A stretch of 64,000 nt of DNA from NCBI RefSeq assembly GCF_001547525.1, contig NZ_CM003769.1:620001-684000 (forward strand), read 5' to 3'. Numbering within the stretch: the first letter of the stretch is position 1; each line of letters opens with the position of its first letter. The position numbers and the translations under genes were made by a program. The notes beneath the pieces are model-generated. The model worked only from the letters and a program-made list of their open reading frames with translations, was not told the DNA's origin and did no database searches. This document shows positions 53,269 to 61,977 of the stretch, in pieces. The DNA comes from Burkholderia anthina (GTDB lineage: Bacteria; Pseudomonadota; Gammaproteobacteria; Burkholderiales; Burkholderiaceae).

Positions 53269-53988
53269 ATGGACCAACCGAAACGCATCCTGATCGTCGA
53301 GGACGACGCCGACATCGCCGACGTGCTGAGCCTGCACCTGCGCGACGAGCGCTACGAGGTCGTGCACAGCGCGGACGGCGCCGAAGGGCTGCGCCTGCTC
53401 GAACAGGGCAACTGGGACGCGCTGATCCTCGACCTGATGCTGCCGGGCGTCGACGGCCTCGAAATCTGCCGGCGCGCGCGGGCGATGACGCGCTACACGC
53501 CGATCATCATCACGAGCGCGCGCTCGAGCGAGGTGCACCGGATCCTCGGCCTCGAACTCGGCGCCGACGACTACCTCGCGAAGCCGTTCTCGGTGCTCGA
53601 ACTCGTCGCGCGCGTGAAGGCGCTGCTGCGGCGCGTCGATGCGCTCGCGCGCGATTCGCGGATCGACGCGGGCACGCTCGACGTCGCCGGGCTCGCGATC
53701 GACCCGATCGCGCGCGAGGCGAGCGTCGACGGCGTACGCATCGACCTCACGCCGCGCGAATTCGACCTGCTGTATTTCTTCGCGCGGCACCCGGGCAAGG
53801 TGTTTTCGCGGATGGACCTGCTCAATGCGGTGTGGGGCTACCAGCACGAAGGCTACGAACACACGGTCAATACCCACATCAACCGGCTGCGCGCGAAGAT
53901 CGAGGCCGATCCGGCCGAGCCCGTGCGGATCCTCACCGTTTGGGGCCGCGGCTACAAGCTCGCCGCGCCGGGGCAGCGGGACGCATGA
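53269..53988 (+). CDS. OmpR-family two-component response regulator
   Basis: A 239-residue regulator. The receiver domain has the acidic pocket VEDDADI, the phospho-acceptor D55 (LILDLMLPGVDG), the switch threonine/serine strand IIITSARS and K104 region YLAKPFSV. The C-terminal winged helix (LTPREFDLLYFFARHPGKVFSR..., then HTVNTHINRLRAKIE) binds direct-repeat DNA. The ATG at 53269 is where homology starts; upstream ORF is proline/arginine-rich. It overlaps the kinase gene by four bases. Confidence 0.95.
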   Translation: MDQPKRILIVEDDADIADVLSLHLRDERYEVVHSADGAEGLRLLEQGNWDALILDLMLPGVDGLEICRRARAMTRYTPIIITSARSSEVHRILGLELGADDYLAKPFSVLELVARVKALLRRVDALARDSRIDAGTLDVAGLAIDPIAREASVDGVRIDLTPREFDLLYFFARHPGKVFSRMDLLNAVWGYQHEGYEHTVNTHINRLRAKIEADPAEPVRILTVWGRGYKLAAPGQRDA

Positions 53989-55508
53989 TGAAACTCACGC
54001 TCACGCGGCGGCTGTCGCTCGTGTTCTCGATCCTGCTGCTCGCGTGCTCGGGCGCGTCGGCGTGGCTGCAGATCCGCGCGAACGACATGCGCGAGAAGGA
54101 AGTCGTGCAGGCGCTGTCGCGCGATCTGGCCGCCAACATCGCGGGCAGCGCGCCGCTGATGGACGCGAACGGGCTGCGCCCCGACGCCGTGCGCACGCTG
54201 TTCGGCCAGTTGATGGGCGTGAACCCGAGCGTCGAGGTATACCTGCTCGACAACGCGGGGCGCATCAAGGGCGACGACGCGCCGCCCGGCCACGTGAAGC
54301 GCGACCGCGTCGATCTCGCGCCCGTGCAGCGCTTCATCGCGGGCCAGCCGCTGCCGATTCTCGGCGACGACCCGCGCAGTCCGGACGCGCGCAAGGTGTT
54401 CAGCGCCGCGCCGCTGCAGCGCGCGGGGCAGCCGCCGTCGGGCTACATCTACGTGGTGTTGCTCGGCGAGGCGCATGACCGGCTCGCCGCGCGCGTCGAC
54501 GCCGGCAACGTGCTGCGCACGACGCTGTGGTCGATGGCGATCGTCGCGCTGCTCGGCCTGCTCGCGGGCCTCGTCGCCTTCAGCTTCATCACGCGCCCGC
54601 TGCGCCGGCTGACGGCCGCGATGCGCGGTTTCGACGCGAGCGGCGCGCCCGGCGCGCCAGCCATGCCCGCCATGCCCGATACGCAGCCGCCGGTGCTGCG
54701 CTTGCCGCCGGGCCGTCGCGGCGACGACATCGCGGTGCTCGAATCCGCGTTCGCGCAGATGGCCGACCGGATCGGCGAACAGTGGCGCGCATTGACGCGC
54801 CAGGACCAGCAGCGGCGCGAACTGATCACGAACATCTCGCACGACCTGCGCACGCCGCTCACGTCGCTGCATGGCTATCTGGAGACGCTGTCGCTGAAGG
54901 CCGACACGCTGGCCGAGCCCGAACGGCGGCGCTACCTGTCGATCGCGCTCGCGCAGAGCGCGAAGGTCGGGCGGCTCGCGCAGGCGCTGTTCGAGCTCGC
55001 GCGGCTCGAATCGGGCGGCGTGCAGGCCGAGCGCGAGCCGTTCTCGCTCGTCGATCTCGTGCAGGACGTGTTCCAGAAGTTCGAGCTGACCGCGCAATCG
55101 CGCGGCGTCGCGCTGCATGCGCGGATCCCGCCGCGCGTGCCGGTCGTGTCGGCCGATCTCGGGATGATCGAGCGCGTGCTGACCAACCTGCTCGACAACG
55201 CGCTACGGCACACGCCTTCGCAGGGCGAGGTCGAGATCGCGCTCGAGCCTCGGGAAGACCGTGTGGTCGTGACGGTGTCGGATACCGGGGAAGGGATTCC
55301 GGCGGCGCGGCGCGAAGGGCTGTTCCAGCGGCCGCAGCGGCCGATCAGCGGCGGCACGGCGACGAGCGGCGGGCTCGGGCTGTTGATCGTGCACCGGATG
55401 CTGGCGCTCAACGGCAGCAGCATCCGGCTCGTCGACCGGGCCGGGCACGGCGCGGTGTTCGAGTTTGCGCTGGCGGTCGCGTCGCCGGCCGCCGGCGACG
55501 CCCGCTGA
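53985..55508 (+). CDS. sensor histidine kinase
   Basis: A 507-residue inner-membrane kinase. A transmembrane segment at residues 10-27 and another at about 182-205 enclose a periplasmic sensor of some 150 residues. A HAMP region follows, then the H-box NISHDLRTPLTSLHGY with H286, the N-box NLLDNALRHTP (about 402), and G-boxes DTGEGIP and GGLGLLIV. The F-box is unusual (LFQRPQRP). The signal is unknown; two motif-C-like sites in the msr region hint at oxidative or thiol stress. It starts within the regulator stop (ATGA). Confidence 0.94.
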   Translation: MMKLTLTRRLSLVFSILLLACSGASAWLQIRANDMREKEVVQALSRDLAANIAGSAPLMDANGLRPDAVRTLFGQLMGVNPSVEVYLLDNAGRIKGDDAPPGHVKRDRVDLAPVQRFIAGQPLPILGDDPRSPDARKVFSAAPLQRAGQPPSGYIYVVLLGEAHDRLAARVDAGNVLRTTLWSMAIVALLGLLAGLVAFSFITRPLRRLTAAMRGFDASGAPGAPAMPAMPDTQPPVLRLPPGRRGDDIAVLESAFAQMADRIGEQWRALTRQDQQRRELITNISHDLRTPLTSLHGYLETLSLKADTLAEPERRRYLSIALAQSAKVGRLAQALFELARLESGGVQAEREPFSLVDLVQDVFQKFELTAQSRGVALHARIPPRVPVVSADLGMIERVLTNLLDNALRHTPSQGEVEIALEPREDRVVVTVSDTGEGIPAARREGLFQRPQRPISGGTATSGGLGLLIVHRMLALNGSSIRLVDRAGHGAVFEFALAVASPAAGDAR

Positions 55509-55523
55509 CCGCCGGCGGCGGCG

Positions 55524-56624
55524 TTACCCGCCGCGCTTGCGTCGCACGTCGGTCGGCGTCGTGCCGGTCCAGCGCTTGAACGCGTGGCGGAATCCCACCG
55601 CATCGCTGAAGCCGAGCGTCAACGCGATGTCCTCGATGCTGAGCGTGGTCGTGCCGAGGTAGTCGATCGCGAGCGCCTTGCGCACGCTCGTCAGTAGCTC
55701 GCTGTACGACGTGCCTTCGGCTTCGAGCTTGCGGCGCAGCGTGCGCGAGGTCATGCAGAGGATTTCGGCGATCGCGTCGATGTCCGGGAATTGTCCCGGC
55801 GTGCGGGTGAGCTCCTCGTATACGCGTCGCGTGATGCCCGACTGGCTGCGCAATTCGTCGAGCAACCGGGCGCAGTGCGACGACATCTGCGCGGCGGTGA
55901 TCGGGTTCGCGAGCTGCGGCGCGCGCGCGAGCCATGCCGCCGGATAGCTGAGCACGTGATGCGGCTGGTCGAACGCGATCGGGCATTCGAGCGCGTCGGC
56001 CAGCAGCGCCGCGTGCGGCGGCCGCGGCTGCGCGAACTGCGCGCGCGCCGGCACGCACCATCCGCCCATCACGTCCTTGATGACCGTCACGTGCAGCGCG
56101 AACTGCATGTCGATCAGGAAACGGTACAGCGGCGCGTCGAGATCGGGCAGCGTGACCTCGTGCCGGGCCGGAAACAGCCACGACGCGGTATCGCCCTGTT
56201 CGACCCAGCGGATCGGCAGCATGCCGTTCGCGAGCCGGTGATACTTGACGGCCGAATCGAACGCGCGCGCGAGCGATTCCGAGCACAGCATCGCGTAGCC
56301 GTACATCCCGTAGCTCGACGCGTGCAGCCGGCGGCCGACGCGCACGCCGAGGTCGGTGCCGTCGTACCGGTTGACCGCATTGCGCGCGGCCGTCAGGAAC
56401 TGCAGCGGCGACGTGAGCGTGAACGGGTCCGAGACGTCGGCCGGCGTGAGCCCGGTGCCGGCGAGCACCGTGGCCGGATCGAGGCCGGCGTGCGCGGCCA
56501 CGTCGACCAGCACGGCCAGCTTGGCCGGCGTGAAGCGCTGCGCGCGCAACGCGTGGGCGGCCTCGGCGTCGGGCAGCCGGGCGGGACGGGCGTCGGTCGG
56601 TTTCAACAGCGCGCTGCGCGGCAT
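55524..56624 (-). CDS. AraC-family regulator (AraC_binding_2 type)
   Basis: A 366-residue regulator. The long N-terminal sensor domain (FTPAKLAVLVDVAAHAGLDPATVLAG, SSYGMYGYAMLCSESLARAF) precedes a C-terminal helix-turn-helix pair (IAEILCMTSRTLRRKLEAEGTSY, LGFSDAVGFRHAFKRWTGTTPTDVRR). The ATG at 56624 has AGGA upstream. Divergent from the fatty acyl-CoA ligase gene with a 311-base spacer in which I recognise no gene or clear operator. It probably regulates that ligase. Confidence 0.88.
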   Translation of the reverse strand: MPRSALLKPTDARPARLPDAEAAHALRAQRFTPAKLAVLVDVAAHAGLDPATVLAGTGLTPADVSDPFTLTSPLQFLTAARNAVNRYDGTDLGVRVGRRLHASSYGMYGYAMLCSESLARAFDSAVKYHRLANGMLPIRWVEQGDTASWLFPARHEVTLPDLDAPLYRFLIDMQFALHVTVIKDVMGGWCVPARAQFAQPRPPHAALLADALECPIAFDQPHHVLSYPAAWLARAPQLANPITAAQMSSHCARLLDELRSQSGITRRVYEELTRTPGQFPDIDAIAEILCMTSRTLRRKLEAEGTSYSELLTSVRKALAIDYLGTTTLSIEDIALTLGFSDAVGFRHAFKRWTGTTPTDVRRKRGG

Positions 56625-56935
56625 GGCGGGATCCTGCGTCCGAATCGATATCGTTGACGGTCCGCAATTCTGCTCGGGAACGGTCCCGTCCGCCACAGGG
56701 TTCACCCTGATGCAGCGATGGAAAAGGCCGGCCGGACGGGTGTTCGCGGTGTGAGTGGCGCAGGCGCGTGCGTTCGCGTGTCCGTTTCGATCATGTTTTC
56801 GGCCGCGCGGATCATTTGCAACGCGCATCGCGCGGGCGATAGTCGCCGGTCAGGCGGCGGCCCGCGTCCTTTCGGCGTGCAGGCCGCCGTGAGAGCGGTA
56901 CGCACGCTGGCGTGCCGCGCCCAGAGGAGTGAGAC

Positions 56936-58570
56936 ATGACGAAGAGACACTGGATCGGGTCGTATGGCTCGATCCCCGCCGAGATCGACGCCGATCGCCA
57001 TCCTTCCGTAAGCGCGCTGCTGGACGACGCGATGCGCCGCTTCGCCGATCGTCCGGCGTTCCATGCATTCGGCCGCACGCTCACCTATGCCGACGTCGAG
57101 CACCTGTCGACCGCGCTGGCCGCATATCTGCAGCAGGTCGTCGGCGTGCGCAAGGGCGACCGCGTGGCCGTGATGCTGCCCAACGTGCTCGCGTTCCCGG
57201 TCGTGTTCGTCGCCGTCGCGAAGATCGGCGCGGTGCAGGTCAACGTGAATCCGCACTACACCGCGCGCGAGGTCGAGCATCAGCTCGACGACGCCGGGGT
57301 CGAGGTGGCGATCGTCTGCGGCGGGTCGATGGGCACGTTCGCGGACGTGGTCGGCCGCACGCGCGTGCGCATCGTGCTGAGCGTGGGCCGGGAGGATCTC
57401 GGCGTCGTCGATGCGCCGGCCGGCACGTGCGACACGCTGCCGCCCGGCTCGACCGCGCTCGCGCACGCCATCGCCGCGGGCGAATCGCTCGCGTGCGAGC
57501 CGGTTGCGCTGAGCGGCGCGGACCTGTTGCTGCTGCAATACACGGGCGGCACGACCGGCCTGTCGAAGGGCGCGGCGCTGTCGCATCGCAACCTCGCCGC
57601 GAACATCGCGCAGTTCGCGGCGATCGTGCCGGATGCGCGCCGGCCGGGCGAAGAGGTCGTTGTCACGGCGATCCCGCTGTATCACATCTTCGCGCTGACA
57701 GTGAACTTCCTGTCCTACTTCGCGATTGGCGCGCAGAACTGGCTCGTCGCGAACCCGCGCGACATGGACGGGTTCATCGACGTGCTGAAGGCCGCGCGGC
57801 CGTCGGTGTTCGTCGGCGTGAACACGCTGTACGCGGGGCTCGCCGGCCATCCGCGCCTGAAGGAGGTCGACTGGTCGCGGCTGAAGCTGTCGGCCGGCGG
57901 CGGCGCGGCGGTGATCGACGTGATCTCGTCGCGCTGGAAGGCGGTGACGGGCAATTTCATCCGCGAGGGCTACGGGCTGTCGGAAACGTCGCCGGTCGTG
58001 TCGTTCAACCCGCAGTCGATCGACCGCTTCACGGGCACCACGGGCGTGCCGCTGCCGTCGACCGACGTGAAGCTGCTCGACGACCAGGATCGCGAGGTGG
58101 CGATCGGCGAAGCGGGCGAGATCTGCGTGAAGGGGCCGCAGGTGATGAGCGGCTACTGGCGGAAGCCGGACGCGAACGCGGCCGCGTTCACCGCGGACGG
58201 CTATTTCCGCACCGGCGACGTCGGCGTGTTCGACGCGGCGGGCTTCCTGCGGATCGTCGATCGCAAGAAGGACATGATCATCGTATCGGGCTTCAACGTG
58301 TATCCGAACGAGATCGAGGCGGTCGCGACCGCGCTGCCGGGCGTCGCCGAATGCGCGTGCATCGGCGTGCCGGACCCGCGCACGGGCGAGGCCGTCAAGC
58401 TGTTCGTGGTGTGCGCGCCGGACGCCGACGTGACGGAGGCGCAGCTCGTCGCGCACTGCCGCGCGAGCCTGGCCGCGTACAAGGTGCCGAAGCTGGTGCG
58501 CTTTGTCGACCGGCTGCCGAAGTCGACGGTCGGCAAGATCCTGCGCCGGGAACTCGGCCGCACCGACTGA
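56936..58570 (+). CDS. long-chain fatty acyl-CoA ligase (FadD-like)
   Basis: A 544-residue adenylate-forming enzyme. The P-loop is QYTGGTTGLSKGAALSHRN (about residue 200), the linker region is LKLSAGGGAAV, then EGYGLSETSPVV (about 345), YFRTGDVG (about 422), RKKDMIIVSGFNVYPNEIE (about 442) and the catalytic lysine in STVGKILRREL (about 533). This pattern, especially GFNVYPNEIE, is that of FadD. It activates free fatty acids for beta-oxidation. AGAGGAG lies upstream of the ATG. Confidence 0.92.
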   Translation: MTKRHWIGSYGSIPAEIDADRHPSVSALLDDAMRRFADRPAFHAFGRTLTYADVEHLSTALAAYLQQVVGVRKGDRVAVMLPNVLAFPVVFVAVAKIGAVQVNVNPHYTAREVEHQLDDAGVEVAIVCGGSMGTFADVVGRTRVRIVLSVGREDLGVVDAPAGTCDTLPPGSTALAHAIAAGESLACEPVALSGADLLLLQYTGGTTGLSKGAALSHRNLAANIAQFAAIVPDARRPGEEVVVTAIPLYHIFALTVNFLSYFAIGAQNWLVANPRDMDGFIDVLKAARPSVFVGVNTLYAGLAGHPRLKEVDWSRLKLSAGGGAAVIDVISSRWKAVTGNFIREGYGLSETSPVVSFNPQSIDRFTGTTGVPLPSTDVKLLDDQDREVAIGEAGEICVKGPQVMSGYWRKPDANAAAFTADGYFRTGDVGVFDAAGFLRIVDRKKDMIIVSGFNVYPNEIEAVATALPGVAECACIGVPDPRTGEAVKLFVVCAPDADVTEAQLVAHCRASLAAYKVPKLVRFVDRLPKSTVGKILRRELGRTD

Positions 58571-58688
58571 TGGCGGCCACGCGCCACGCGGCCGCGGCGG
58601 CCCGGCACGGCCCGGTGCGCGTCCAAGCCCGACGGTCGCGCGCGGGCCGCTCAAGTACAATGCGGTCGGTTCGATCGACGGGGACGCG

Positions 58689-59735
58689 ATGACCGGCTCA
58701 GATTCACTTTCCGCCCGGCCCGGGCGTGCGCTGCCGTCGCCGAGCGCGACGGTGCCGATCTCGCTCGTCAACGGCTTTCTCGCGAGCGCGGGCGCGCGGC
58801 GCGACGTGGTCGAGCGCTACCTGCGCGGCGCCGGCATTCCGATCGAGCTGCTCGGCGAGCCGCATGCGCGCGTGACGGAGGAGCAGTTCTCGACGCTGTA
58901 CCGCACGCTCGCGATCGACCTCGACGACGAGATGCCCGGCATCTTCTCGCGTCCGCTGCGCGGCGGCACGCTGAAGTACCTGTGCCTGAGCCTGCTCGAT
59001 GCGCGCAACCTCGAAACGGCGCTGCATCGTTTCGGGCAATTCTTCCATATCCTGCTCGACGACTTCTTCGTCGAATCGAAGCGCGACGAGCTCGTCGCGC
59101 AGGTGCTGCTGCGCCCGAACGACGCCATCGGCCCGATCGGCGCGCTCGGCCAGGAGCTGATGCTCAAGCTCGTGCACGGCGTGTGCTCCTGGCTGATCGG
59201 GCAGAAGATTCCGCTGCTGCAGATCGAGTTCGCGTGCCCGCGGCCGCGCCATGCGGTCGACCACCTGTACTTCTTCACCGGCGCCGTGCAGTTCGACTGC
59301 GCGCGTACGCTGATGCGCTTCAGCGCCGATTACCTCGACGCGCCGATCCGCCAGAGCAAGCGCAACCTGCGCAAGTTTCTCGCGCGCGCGCCGGGCGACT
59401 GGATCTTCGAATCGTTCAGCGAACAGCTCGTGTGCCATCGCGTGCGGCAGTACCTGTCGGCGGCGTTGCCCGACCTGCCCGCGATCGACCAGGCGGCCGA
59501 GCACCTGCATTGTTCGGTGCGCACGCTGAGCCGCCATCTGGCCGCCGAAGGGACGACGTTCCAGGTGCTGAAGGACGAGCTGCGGCGCGATATCGCGATC
59601 CAGCGGCTGACCGACACGCCCGACACGATCGCGGCGATCGGCGCCGATATCGGCTTCGACGATCCGAGCGCGTTTCATCGCGCGTTCCGGCACTGGACGG
59701 GCAGTACGCCGGGGACGTATCGGCGCCGGGCGTGA
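58689..59735 (+). CDS. AraC-family regulator (OruR-like)
   Basis: A 348-residue regulator with an AraC_binding_2-like sensor (SWLIGQKIPLLQIEFACPRPRHAVDH) and a C-terminal DNA-binding pair ending IGFDDPSAFHRAFRHWTGSTPGTYRR. It shares both parts with the regulator at 6062-7066, marking a duplicated regulator-ligase arrangement. Start at ATG 58689; 118 bases after the FadD-like gene, so it may be co-transcribed with it or have its own promoter. Confidence 0.88.
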   Translation: MTGSDSLSARPGRALPSPSATVPISLVNGFLASAGARRDVVERYLRGAGIPIELLGEPHARVTEEQFSTLYRTLAIDLDDEMPGIFSRPLRGGTLKYLCLSLLDARNLETALHRFGQFFHILLDDFFVESKRDELVAQVLLRPNDAIGPIGALGQELMLKLVHGVCSWLIGQKIPLLQIEFACPRPRHAVDHLYFFTGAVQFDCARTLMRFSADYLDAPIRQSKRNLRKFLARAPGDWIFESFSEQLVCHRVRQYLSAALPDLPAIDQAAEHLHCSVRTLSRHLAAEGTTFQVLKDELRRDIAIQRLTDTPDTIAAIGADIGFDDPSAFHRAFRHWTGSTPGTYRRRA

Positions 59736-59782
59736 CGCGGGCGCGGCGCGGGTATCACCGATTCGCGGGGCCGCGGATGGAA

Positions 59783-59846
59783 TCCCATAACCGGACACCT
59801 TGGCGGTTTTCATGGCCGGTTTTTCAGAGGACACTCCCATAACCGG
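59783..59846. repeat. direct repeat TCCCATAACCGG, two copies 52 bp apart
   Basis: Copies at 59783-59794 and 59835-59846, on the same strand, about five helical turns apart. They lie just downstream of the AraC regulator gene and about 300 bases before the acyl-CoA dehydrogenase gene. Could be AraC half-sites or a small duplication. No gene is seen in this 416-base gap (59736-60151). Confidence 0.5.
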
Positions 59847-60008
59847 CTCCCTTTGCCGCGCCGAGCCGGGCCGCCGCGCGTACGCGTGGCCGTTTTTTTG
59901 GCGCGCTTCACCGCAATCTCCGATACGGGCGGATCGGGCGCCGACGCCCGCGCGACGGACTTCTCCGCCGGGCGGCAGGGTCGCCGCCGGTGCGCGGCGT
60001 GGCCGATT

Positions 60009-60037
60009 TTGTCACCATGTGGGCCGGATATGACAAT
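60009..60037 (+). promoter_or_regulatory. candidate promoter of the acyl-CoA dehydrogenase gene
   Basis: TTGTCA (60009) and GACAAT (60032) separated by 17 bases, about 115 bases before the start codon. Consensus-based only. Confidence 0.4.
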
Positions 60038-60151
60038 GAAAATCCGGACCCTCGGCGTTAGGATGGCCCATCACGTCGCCCGGTTCTGGCCGGTTCTGCC
60101 GTATCGGACCCCGTGGCGCCCCCAATTCACCGCCTGATTGGAACATCGACC

Positions 60152-61942
60152 ATGAGCTATAACGCCCCCGTCAAGGACATGCTGTTCGTGCTGAAGGAAC
60201 TCGCGGGCATCGACGCCGTCGCGCAGTTGCCGGGTTTCGAGGATGCGGGTTACGACACGGCGCAGGCCGTGCTCGACGAGTCCGCGAAATTCTGCGGCGA
60301 GGTGCTGGCGCCGCTGAACGTCGAAGGCGATCGCAATCCGAGCAGCTGGAAGGACGGCGTCGTGACCGCGACGCCGGGCTTCGGCGAAGCGTTCCGCCAG
60401 TTCGTCGAGGGCGGCTGGCAGGGGCTGCAGCATCCGGCCGAATACGACGGCCAGGGGCTGCCGAAGCTGATCGCGACGCCGTGCATCGAGATGCTGAACG
60501 CATCGAACCTGTCGTTCGCGCTGTGCCCGCTACTCACCGACGGCGCGATCGAGGCGCTGCTGACGGCCGGCACCGACGCGCAGAAGCAGCGCTACGTGCC
60601 GAAGCTGATCTCCGGCGAATGGACGGGCACGATGAACCTGACCGAGCCGCAGGCAGGCTCCGACCTCGCGCTGGTGCGCTCGCGCGCGGAGCCGCAGGGC
60701 GACGGCACGTACAAGGTGTTCGGCACGAAGATCTTCATCACGTGGGGCGAGCACGACATGGCGGACAACATCGTCCACCTGGTGCTGGCGCGCACGCCGA
60801 ATGCGCCGGAAGGCGTGAAGGGCATTTCGCTGTTCATCGTGCCGAAGTTCCTGGTCAACGACGACGGCTCGCTCGGTGCGCGCAACGACGTGCACTGCGT
60901 GTCGATCGAGCACAAGCTCGGGATCAAGGCGAGCCCGACGGCGGTGCTGCAATACGGCGATCACGGCGGCGCGATCGGCTATCTGGTGGGCGAGGAGAAC
61001 CGCGGCCTCGAATACATGTTCATCATGATGAACGCGGCGCGCTTCGGGGTCGGGATGCAAGGGATCGGCGTGGCCGATCGCGCGTACCAGAAGGCGGCCG
61101 CATTCGCGAAGGAACGCGTGCAGAGCCGCCCGGTGGATGGCTCGGCGAAGCAGTCGGTGACGATCATCCATCACCCGGACGTGCGCAGGATGCTGGGCAC
61201 GATGCGTGCGCTGACCGAAGGCGCGCGGGCGCTGGCCTATGTGGCGGCCGCGCACAGCGACATTGCCCACCGCCATGCGGACGACGCGACGCGCGCGCGT
61301 CATCAGGCGATCTACGAATATCTGGTGCCGGTGGTGAAGGGCTGGAGCACGGAGATGGTGAACGACGTGGCGAGCCTCGGCGTGCAGGTGCATGGCGGGA
61401 TGGGCTTCATCGAGGAAACCGGCGCCGCGCAGTACTACCGCGATGCGCGGATCCTGGCGATCTACGAAGGCACGACCGCGATCCAGGCGAACGACCTCGT
61501 CGGCCGCAAGACGCTGCGCGACGGCGGCGCGGTCGCGAAGGCGCTGATCGCGGAGATCGGCGAGACCGTCGCGGCGCTCGGCAAGATCGACGGCGCGGCG
61601 GCCGCGTCGATGAAGGCGCAACTGGAGAAGGGCGCGCGCGCGTTGTCGACGGTGGTCGACTACGTGCTCGCGAACGCGAAGCAGGACCCGAACGCGGTGT
61701 TCGCGGGCAGCGTGCCGTATCTGAAGCTCGCGGGCGTCGTGCTGTGCGGCTGGCAGATGGCGCGTGCGCTGCTGGCCGCGCACGCGAACCGTGCGAGCGA
61801 CACGGCGTTCTTCGACGCGAAGATCGCGATCGCGCAATGCTATGCGGAGCACGTGCTCGTGCAGGCGGGTGCGCTCGAAGCGTCGATCGTCGGCGCGAAG
61901 GGCAACGAGAGCGTGCTCGCGTTGACGGAAGACCAGTTCTGA
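60152..61942 (+). CDS. acyl-CoA dehydrogenase (long form)
   Basis: A 596-residue FAD enzyme of the long bacterial acyl-CoA dehydrogenase type. Visible segments: MNLTEPQAGSDLALVRSRA (flavin contact), KIFITWGEHDM, YMFIMMNAARFGVGMQG, VQVHGGMGFIEETGAAQYYRDARI when read through, and IYEGTTAIQANDL, which contains the region of the catalytic glutamate. The last ~110 residues are the extra C-terminal helical domain. It introduces the first double bond of beta-oxidation and passes electrons to ETF, matching the next gene. Start at ATG 60152 gives the family N-terminus SYNAPVKDMLFVLKEL. Confidence 0.94.
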   Translation: MSYNAPVKDMLFVLKELAGIDAVAQLPGFEDAGYDTAQAVLDESAKFCGEVLAPLNVEGDRNPSSWKDGVVTATPGFGEAFRQFVEGGWQGLQHPAEYDGQGLPKLIATPCIEMLNASNLSFALCPLLTDGAIEALLTAGTDAQKQRYVPKLISGEWTGTMNLTEPQAGSDLALVRSRAEPQGDGTYKVFGTKIFITWGEHDMADNIVHLVLARTPNAPEGVKGISLFIVPKFLVNDDGSLGARNDVHCVSIEHKLGIKASPTAVLQYGDHGGAIGYLVGEENRGLEYMFIMMNAARFGVGMQGIGVADRAYQKAAAFAKERVQSRPVDGSAKQSVTIIHHPDVRRMLGTMRALTEGARALAYVAAAHSDIAHRHADDATRARHQAIYEYLVPVVKGWSTEMVNDVASLGVQVHGGMGFIEETGAAQYYRDARILAIYEGTTAIQANDLVGRKTLRDGGAVAKALIAEIGETVAALGKIDGAAAASMKAQLEKGARALSTVVDYVLANAKQDPNAVFAGSVPYLKLAGVVLCGWQMARALLAAHANRASDTAFFDAKIAIAQCYAEHVLVQAGALEASIVGAKGNESVLALTEDQF

Positions 61943-61977
61943 CCGCTGACGGTCGGGACGCAGCAGGAGACAGGATT

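Noticed and set aside
60481-61977. N-terminal 499 residues of the 1056-residue frame ending in ETF-QO
   Set aside because: Shifted frame of the acyl-CoA dehydrogenase gene; ETF-QO begins at TTG 61978.
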